Shown here one piece after another: positions 32,350 to 37,267 of a stretch of 37,267 nucleotides of DNA. Source of the DNA: Prevotellaceae bacterium UBA1743 (GTDB lineage: Bacteria > Bacteroidota > Bacteroidia > Bacteroidales > Bacteroidaceae); NCBI GenBank assembly GCA_002314945.1, contig DCHV01000060.1, forward strand, positions 1 to 37,267, in the 5' to 3' direction. A model generated the notes under the pieces. The model had not been told where the DNA came from, ran no database searches, and worked only from the letters and a program-made list of their open reading frames with translations. Position 1 is the first letter of the stretch, and each line of letters begins with the position of its first letter. The translations under genes and the position numbers were made by a program.

Positions 32350-33084
32350 TTATTCCTCCTCTTCGGGTTTCATATTGGTATATACAGTCTGTACGTCATC
32401 AAACTCCTCAAGACGTTCTACCATTTTATTGATGGTTTCACGTTGCTCAGCTGTGACATCCTTCAGATCGTTTGGAATATAGGTAAACTCACCACCGACA
32501 TCTTCAAAACCATCTGACTCTAGTTTCTTCTGGATAGAATTGTAACTGGTAGGTTCGCCATATATTGTGATGGTACCTTCTTCCTCATCCTCATCGTATT
32601 CTTCTTCCACTCCGAAATCAATCATCTCCAAGATGAAATCATCCATATTCATGTCGTCTTTCTTTTTGAAAGTAAAGACACACTTGTGATCGAAAAGGAA
32701 TGCCAATGAGCCTGTTGTACCCATATTACCGCTGAACTTATTGAATACACTACGTACATCAGCTACTGTACGGGTAGTGTTATCGGTAAGGGTATCTACA
32801 AAGACGGCAATTCCATGAGGGCCATAACCTTCATAAGTAACACCTTTGTATTCACTCTGATCCTTGCCCATTGCATTCTTGATAGCACGCTCTATATTAT
32901 CTTTTGGCATGTTTTCACGTTTGCAAACAGCAATAACAGAGCGCAAGGCTGGATTATTCTCAGGTTCAGGACCGCCAGCCTTGACTGCTATAGCTATCTG
33001 TTTGCCCAGGCGGGTAAATGTCTTGGCCATGTGGCCCCATCTCTTCAGTTTTGTTGCTTTGCGGTATTCAAATGCTCTTCCCAT
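32350..33084 (-). CDS. YebC/PmpR-family protein (putative regulator or translation factor)
   Basis: The product has 244 residues and a full YebC fold: N-terminal GRAFEYRKATKLKRWGHMAKTFTRLGKQI, then NPALRSVIAVCKRENMPKDNIERAIKNA and YEGYGPHGIAVFVDTLTDNTTRTVADVRSVFNKFSGNMGTTGSLAFLF. An acidic segment (EEEYDEDEEEG, about 165-175) follows, and the C-terminus is also acidic (KPEEEE). Family members bind DNA as regulators or assist the ribosome at proline stretches; which applies here cannot be told. It follows pheT by 38 nt. Confidence 0.95.
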   Translation of the reverse strand: MGRAFEYRKATKLKRWGHMAKTFTRLGKQIAIAVKAGGPEPENNPALRSVIAVCKRENMPKDNIERAIKNAMGKDQSEYKGVTYEGYGPHGIAVFVDTLTDNTTRTVADVRSVFNKFSGNMGTTGSLAFLFDHKCVFTFKKKDDMNMDDFILEMIDFGVEEEYDEDEEEGTITIYGEPTSYNSIQKKLESDGFEDVGGEFTYIPNDLKDVTAEQRETINKMVERLEEFDDVQTVYTNMKPEEEE

Positions 33085-33122
33085 AAATTATAGTATTATA
33101 TTGATTCTTGTTTATTTAGTTT

Positions 33123-35630
33123 TTATCTCAGTTCAGCATTAAGTTGCTTTGTGAGTTGTTGTATCAATTTTTGCATGATAGCATCAATCGTCTTGTCATT
33201 GAGTGTCTTTTCAGTATCCTGCAAAATAAAATTGACTGCATAACTCTTTTTTCCCTGAGGAAGATTCTTCCCCTCATATACATCAAAGAGTTTTACGGCT
33301 TTCAGAAGCTTTTTCTCTGTCTGATATGCAATCTTTTCTATCTGTGCAAACTCGATGCTGTTGTCAAGCAACAAAGCCAAGTCACGACTCACAGCTGGGT
33401 ATTTACTTATTTCGGAATAAGTGACGTGAGCGTTTTTCAACAACTTCATTATTTGTTTCCATTTCAGATCGGCAAAATAGACAGGATTTTCGATACCGAA
33501 CATCTTTAGAATCCGATGATTAACGATACCCATCTCGATGATTACTTTACCACCACGATTCTGAATTTGGAGACTCTTCTCGAATAAGTCACTTTCTCCA
33601 GTTGCAAATACAAGCATACCCATAGGAACGCCCAAATGGAGAAGAATATTCATCACATGAGCTTTCAATTCAGCAAAAGACGTATCCTCATCTGTATGTG
33701 CCCAACTTCCACTTACACGCTTACCCGTAAGCCATAGCGCTAAATGGTAATCCTCTGAATAAGCATCCAATACATGTTTGATTACTTCAGGGTCTCTGCT
33801 ACTACTTACGCCAGGAATAATGTCGGGCGATTTCTTTTCCTCGTTGTACTTGTAACAATTGCCAAATTCGAAGAATTTCAGATCGGCATTGCGATAATTC
33901 GTGTTACGTGCTATACTTTCCATACCGCCAAACAGTAGTGTCTGACGAAGTACATTCAAATCTTGACTGAGTGGATTGATCAGACGCACACAATTAGTTG
34001 CCTTGTATGATTCAGTATTTTCGTAGTAGGAGCCTTTCTGCAGACTATTGTTCAGTATTTCTCGGAATCCTGCACCTACAAGTTGTTCTCCTATAAGGTT
34101 CTGAAGTTTGTGACTCTTGTCTGGTTCCCCCTTTACAGAGAGCGAACTCTTTAGGGTGGTGGGTATTTCCACATTGTTGTAACCATAGATACGCAGGATA
34201 TCTTCCACTACATCACAAGGGCGTTGTACATCTACACGGTATGCAGGAACTGTAATTTCCAACTCACCATCCTTCTCTGCTTCAATCTTTATTTCCAGAC
34301 TTGAAAGGATACTCTTGACCGTTTCTGCCGGAATGTGTTTTCCGATAAGATTGTCTATATAGTTGTATGAAAGATTCACTTTGAAATCGGGGAGGTGAGT
34401 GGGATATACATCCACGATTTTCATACTCACCTTAGCACCAGCCAGTTCCTTTGCCATCAAGGCTGCTTGTTTCAAAGCATAGATTTGTCCATTGGGATCT
34501 ATACCACGCTCAAATCGGAAACTTGCATCTGTACTTAAGCCATGACGACGGGCACTCTTGCGAATCCAGGTAGGATTGAAGTATGCACTTTCAAGTACTA
34601 CATTTACAGTAGAATCGTATGTGCCACTTCCTTTTCCACCGAAAACTCCTGCTATACACATTGGTTCTTCGGCGTTACAGATAGCCAAATCGTTTGCTGA
34701 AAGTTTATGCTCTACTCCGTCCAAGGTGACAAATGGAGTAGCATCAGGCATTGTTTTCACTACAATTTTGTGCCCCTTCACCATATCAGCATCAAAACAA
34801 TGCAGAGGTTGACCATACGCCATCATGATATAGTTGGTTATATCCACAATATTATTGATGGGTCTCAGTCCTATGATACGCAATTTGTCTTGAAGCCATT
34901 CAGGACTTTCTTTTACTTCACATCCTGTAAGGGAAAGTGCGCAATAGCGAGGACATGCTTCTTGATTCAAGACTTCTACCTCGATAGGGCAAGCCTCATC
35001 ATCCACGGAGAAAGCCTCATCCGAAGGACGATGGAGAGAGGTCTTGTATCCATTCTGTATCATCCACGCATATAGGTCGCGTGCAACTCCATAGTGGCTG
35101 CAAGCATCTGCTCTGTTGGGAGTAATATCTACCTCGATGACATAGTCACTCTCCAGATGATAATATTCTGCTGCAGGTGTACCTACTATAGTATCTGCGG
35201 GCAGTACGATAATTCCGCTATGATCTGTTCCTACTCCGATTTCATCCTCTGCGCAAATCATACCACAACTCTCTATGCCTCTCAGTTTGCTTCGTTTGAT
35301 AGTGAAGCATTCATCACCATCATACAGCTTGGTGCCTAATACAGCTACGATAACTTTTTGTCCAGCAGCCACATTGGGGGCACCACATACAATCTGTAGG
35401 GGTTCGGGTTGTCCTACATTCACCATACATACATGCATGTGGTCACTGTTGGGATGTACCTCGCATGTCAGCACCTCACCCACATAGAGACCTTCAAGAC
35501 CTCCCTTGATAGATTGCACTTCCTCTACACCATCCACTTCCAGACCTGCGCTGGTCAAGGCATCAGCGATTTCGTATGCATTCAGGCTCGTGTCAATATA
35601 CTCCTTGAGCCATTTGTAAGAGATATTCAT
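33123..35630 (-). CDS. pheT: Phenylalanyl-tRNA synthetase beta subunit
   Basis: The product has 835 residues and forms the alpha2-beta2 enzyme charging tRNA-Phe. Domains in order: an N-terminal B1 segment (NISYKWLKEYIDT), a tRNA-binding OB-fold (about 40-155), a B3/B4 editing domain with ITPNRADACSHYGVARDL nearby, a B5 domain, a catalytic-like core with LNVLRQTLLFGGMESIARN, and the C-terminal anticodon-binding FDX-ACB domain (YPAVSRDLALLLDNSIEFAQIEKI). The alpha subunit gene pheS is not in the window, which is common in Bacteroidetes. A consensus-like promoter lies about 35 bp upstream, directly behind the dnaB terminator. Confidence 0.97.
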   Translation of the reverse strand: MNISYKWLKEYIDTSLNAYEIADALTSAGLEVDGVEEVQSIKGGLEGLYVGEVLTCEVHPNSDHMHVCMVNVGQPEPLQIVCGAPNVAAGQKVIVAVLGTKLYDGDECFTIKRSKLRGIESCGMICAEDEIGVGTDHSGIIVLPADTIVGTPAAEYYHLESDYVIEVDITPNRADACSHYGVARDLYAWMIQNGYKTSLHRPSDEAFSVDDEACPIEVEVLNQEACPRYCALSLTGCEVKESPEWLQDKLRIIGLRPINNIVDITNYIMMAYGQPLHCFDADMVKGHKIVVKTMPDATPFVTLDGVEHKLSANDLAICNAEEPMCIAGVFGGKGSGTYDSTVNVVLESAYFNPTWIRKSARRHGLSTDASFRFERGIDPNGQIYALKQAALMAKELAGAKVSMKIVDVYPTHLPDFKVNLSYNYIDNLIGKHIPAETVKSILSSLEIKIEAEKDGELEITVPAYRVDVQRPCDVVEDILRIYGYNNVEIPTTLKSSLSVKGEPDKSHKLQNLIGEQLVGAGFREILNNSLQKGSYYENTESYKATNCVRLINPLSQDLNVLRQTLLFGGMESIARNTNYRNADLKFFEFGNCYKYNEEKKSPDIIPGVSSSRDPEVIKHVLDAYSEDYHLALWLTGKRVSGSWAHTDEDTSFAELKAHVMNILLHLGVPMGMLVFATGESDLFEKSLQIQNRGGKVIIEMGIVNHRILKMFGIENPVYFADLKWKQIMKLLKNAHVTYSEISKYPAVSRDLALLLDNSIEFAQIEKIAYQTEKKLLKAVKLFDVYEGKNLPQGKKSYAVNFILQDTEKTLNDKTIDAIMQKLIQQLTKQLNAELR

Positions 35631-35668
35631 AATTGTATGTTCGTTTTGATTTTCCTTTATTTAGCGCG

Positions 35669-35676
35669 CAAAATTA
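35669..35676 (-). promoter_or_regulatory. Candidate pheT promoter -7 box
   Basis: TAATTTTG on the minus strand, within the 15-mer TGTAATTTTGCGCGC (35664-35678) that is repeated exactly upstream of serS at 8294-8308. The predicted leader is ~30 nt. Confidence 0.45.
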
Positions 35677-35683
35677 CAAAATT

Positions 35684-35711
35684 TCCCGCATTACACAAAG
35701 GAAATGCGGGA
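35684..35711 (-). terminator. Terminator after dnaB
   Basis: TCCCGCATT (35684-35692) and AATGCGGGA (35703-35711) form a perfect 9-bp stem starting 6 nt past the dnaB stop. The downstream T-run (AATTTTG) is short. It runs straight into the pheT promoter, so the two signals are packed together. Confidence 0.75.
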
Positions 35712-35717
35712 TTTATC

Positions 35718-37259
35718 TTAGAATGGAGGCTCGTTGTTAGGTATTTCTGGTGAAAGCCTGTTATATTCGTCCAATTCTTCTGGTGAAGGATTTGAAATGA
35801 ATGTACCTCCACCCATGGACGACATTTGGCTTATTACGGATTCTCCTGGCATAGGTATTCTGTCATCCGGATCAGAGAAACGTGCAAACTCACTCTTGAA
35901 ATCCAACTTGACATCACCAATAGAACCATTTCTGTGTTTTGCCACGATGAATTCTGCCTTGCCTCGCATATCATTGCCTTTCTCGTCCTGATAGAGTTTG
36001 TAATACTCGGGCCTATGAATGAAGCATACAATATCGGCATCCTGCTCAATGGCACCTGATTCACGCAAGTCGCTCAACTGTGGTCTTTTTCCTTCATAAC
36101 CTTCACGACCTTCCACACCACGATTCAACTGACTTAAGGCAATAATAGGAATATTCAGTTCCTTGGCCAACCCTTTCAGCGAACGGCTGATGGTAGAGAC
36201 TTCTTCCTGTCGGCTATTGATGTTTAATCCACTGGCTGTCATCAATTGGAGGTAGTCAATCATGATACACCTCACCTTGTGCTCACGTACCAATCGACGA
36301 GCTTTGGTTCTCAACTCAAAGGTGGAGAGGCCAGGAGTGTCATCCACATAGATGGGCGCATCCTTTAGTAAACCTACCCTAGTGTCAAGCTGGCTCCATT
36401 CATAAGGTGCCAGACGACCACTTCTCATCTTGTCTCCACTTATCTCGCATACGTTCACCATCAGACGTTGCACCAACTGTTCCTTGCTCATTTCCAAACT
36501 GAAAAGCGCTACAGGTGCTTGATTGTCAACGGCCATACGACGTACCATACTGATTACAAAGGCCGTCTTACCCATAGCAGGTCGTGCAGCAATAATGATG
36601 AGATCACTATTTTGCCATCCGCTTGTTATCTTATCGAGTTTGTCAAATCCTGTGGAGAGTCCACTAAGACCATCCGTACGTGCAGCAGCCTTGTTGAGCA
36701 TATCATAGACATTACCGATGATGGGGTTGATTTGAGTGTAGTCACTCTTCATGTTTCGCTGAGAGAGGGTGAAAAGACTACTCTCTGCTTCCTGCATGAG
36801 ATCTGCCACATCTTTCGTAGGATCAAAGGCTCCTGTCTGTATGGTACTACAGAATGTTATCAGTTGTCTTGCCAAGGACTTTTGCGCAATAATTTGAGCG
36901 TGATACAAGATGTGTGCACTACTGCTTACTCCCGCACTCAACTGCATGATGTAGGATTCACTCCCTGCTTGTTCCAAATTGCCAGATTGTTCCAACTGTT
37001 CAGTGACAGTTAGAATATCTACTGGCTTCTGATTGACATTCAGACTTTGGATAGCCTCATATATCAATTGATGGCGATGGTCGTAGAAACTCTCGGGGTG
37101 GAGTAGGTCACAGACCTGAGTATAGGACTCCTGTTCCACCATTAGAGCGCCCAATACGGCAGATTCAAATTCCAGATTCTGAGGCTGTTTCCTTCCTATA
37201 TTATCTATCTGAGGCACCTCTACGATTTTCGTTTTGCTATTGCTTTTGCTGTAGGCCAT
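35718..37259 (-). CDS. dnaB: Replicative DNA helicase DnaB
   Basis: Hexameric 5'-3' helicase at the replication fork, 513 residues. The N-terminal DnaB domain (about 20-130: ESAVLGALMVEQESY) binds primase. The RecA-like domain has Walker A AARPAMGKTAFVISMV, NQAPVALFSLEMSKEQLVQRLM, and Walker B CIMIDYLQLM, followed by LSQLNRGVEGREGYEGKRPQLSDLRESGAIEQDADIVCFIHR. The C-terminal tail is acidic (SPEELDEYNRLSPEIPNNEPPF). The start is the ATG at 37257-37259, just inside the right edge, so upstream context is not visible. No intein is present. Confidence 0.97.
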   Translation of the reverse strand: MAYSKSNSKTKIVEVPQIDNIGRKQPQNLEFESAVLGALMVEQESYTQVCDLLHPESFYDHRHQLIYEAIQSLNVNQKPVDILTVTEQLEQSGNLEQAGSESYIMQLSAGVSSSAHILYHAQIIAQKSLARQLITFCSTIQTGAFDPTKDVADLMQEAESSLFTLSQRNMKSDYTQINPIIGNVYDMLNKAAARTDGLSGLSTGFDKLDKITSGWQNSDLIIIAARPAMGKTAFVISMVRRMAVDNQAPVALFSLEMSKEQLVQRLMVNVCEISGDKMRSGRLAPYEWSQLDTRVGLLKDAPIYVDDTPGLSTFELRTKARRLVREHKVRCIMIDYLQLMTASGLNINSRQEEVSTISRSLKGLAKELNIPIIALSQLNRGVEGREGYEGKRPQLSDLRESGAIEQDADIVCFIHRPEYYKLYQDEKGNDMRGKAEFIVAKHRNGSIGDVKLDFKSEFARFSDPDDRIPMPGESVISQMSSMGGGTFISNPSPEELDEYNRLSPEIPNNEPPF

Positions 37260-37267
37260 GTGTCTGT

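Noticed and set aside
35718..37259. Intein in dnaB
   Set aside because: DnaB is a common intein host, but the length and continuous motifs show an uninterrupted protein.

Overview
The window is chromosomal DNA from a Bacteroidales bacterium, most likely a Prevotella-like member. Three things point there. Promoters follow the Bacteroidetes pattern (TTTG or TTG, 19-20 bp, TAnnTTTG). Several gene products are lineage-typical: a fused NfnAB/GltD-like oxidoreductase, a GT3 glycogen synthase, a DUF4369-thioredoxin lipoprotein-like protein, a PD40 surface protein, and a galM-transporter-galK operon. Ribosome binding sites are weak. The genus is an inference.

Layout. (1) 1-1584: a tyrosine integrase runs off the left edge. 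It is followed by a 0.5 kb gene-free, repeat-rich zone that abuts the 3' end of mnmE and looks like the boundary of an integrated element. (2) 1585-8262, minus strand: probable operon serS, fused flavin/Fe-S oxidoreductase, DUF486 membrane protein, PD40 protein, mnmE. (3) 8418-14013: mltG, tRNA-Thr(CGT), a TlpA-like thioredoxin, a TPR protein, a small Cys protein, a Na+/Ca2+ exchanger and a small secreted protein. (4) 14164-18419, plus strand: glycogen synthase (GT3) and alpha-glucan phosphorylase (GT35). (5) 18420-20165: a repeat-rich gap, then a ~1 kb cassette (a small ORF overlapping a polyvalent-protein-type kinase gene) flanked by two ~125 bp copies of the 3' end of bcp. (6) 20163-24313, minus strand: bcp and the galactose operon. 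(7) 24418-31514, minus strand: folC-dnaJ-grpE, an ABC-F ATPase, a LysM glucosaminidase and a Gfo/Idh/MocA oxidoreductase. (8) 31700-37259: a small lipoprotein, then a TSCPD protein, yebC, pheT and dnaB on the minus strand.

Most of the window is core housekeeping: translation, tRNA modification, replication, chaperones, folate, cell wall, and glycogen and galactose metabolism. The two accessory spots are both at 3' ends of conserved genes. One is the integrase at mnmE. The other is the kinase cassette at bcp, whose overlapping small-ORF/kinase architecture and own consensus promoter resemble a toxin-antitoxin or conflict module. I consider the bcp cassette the most interesting item.
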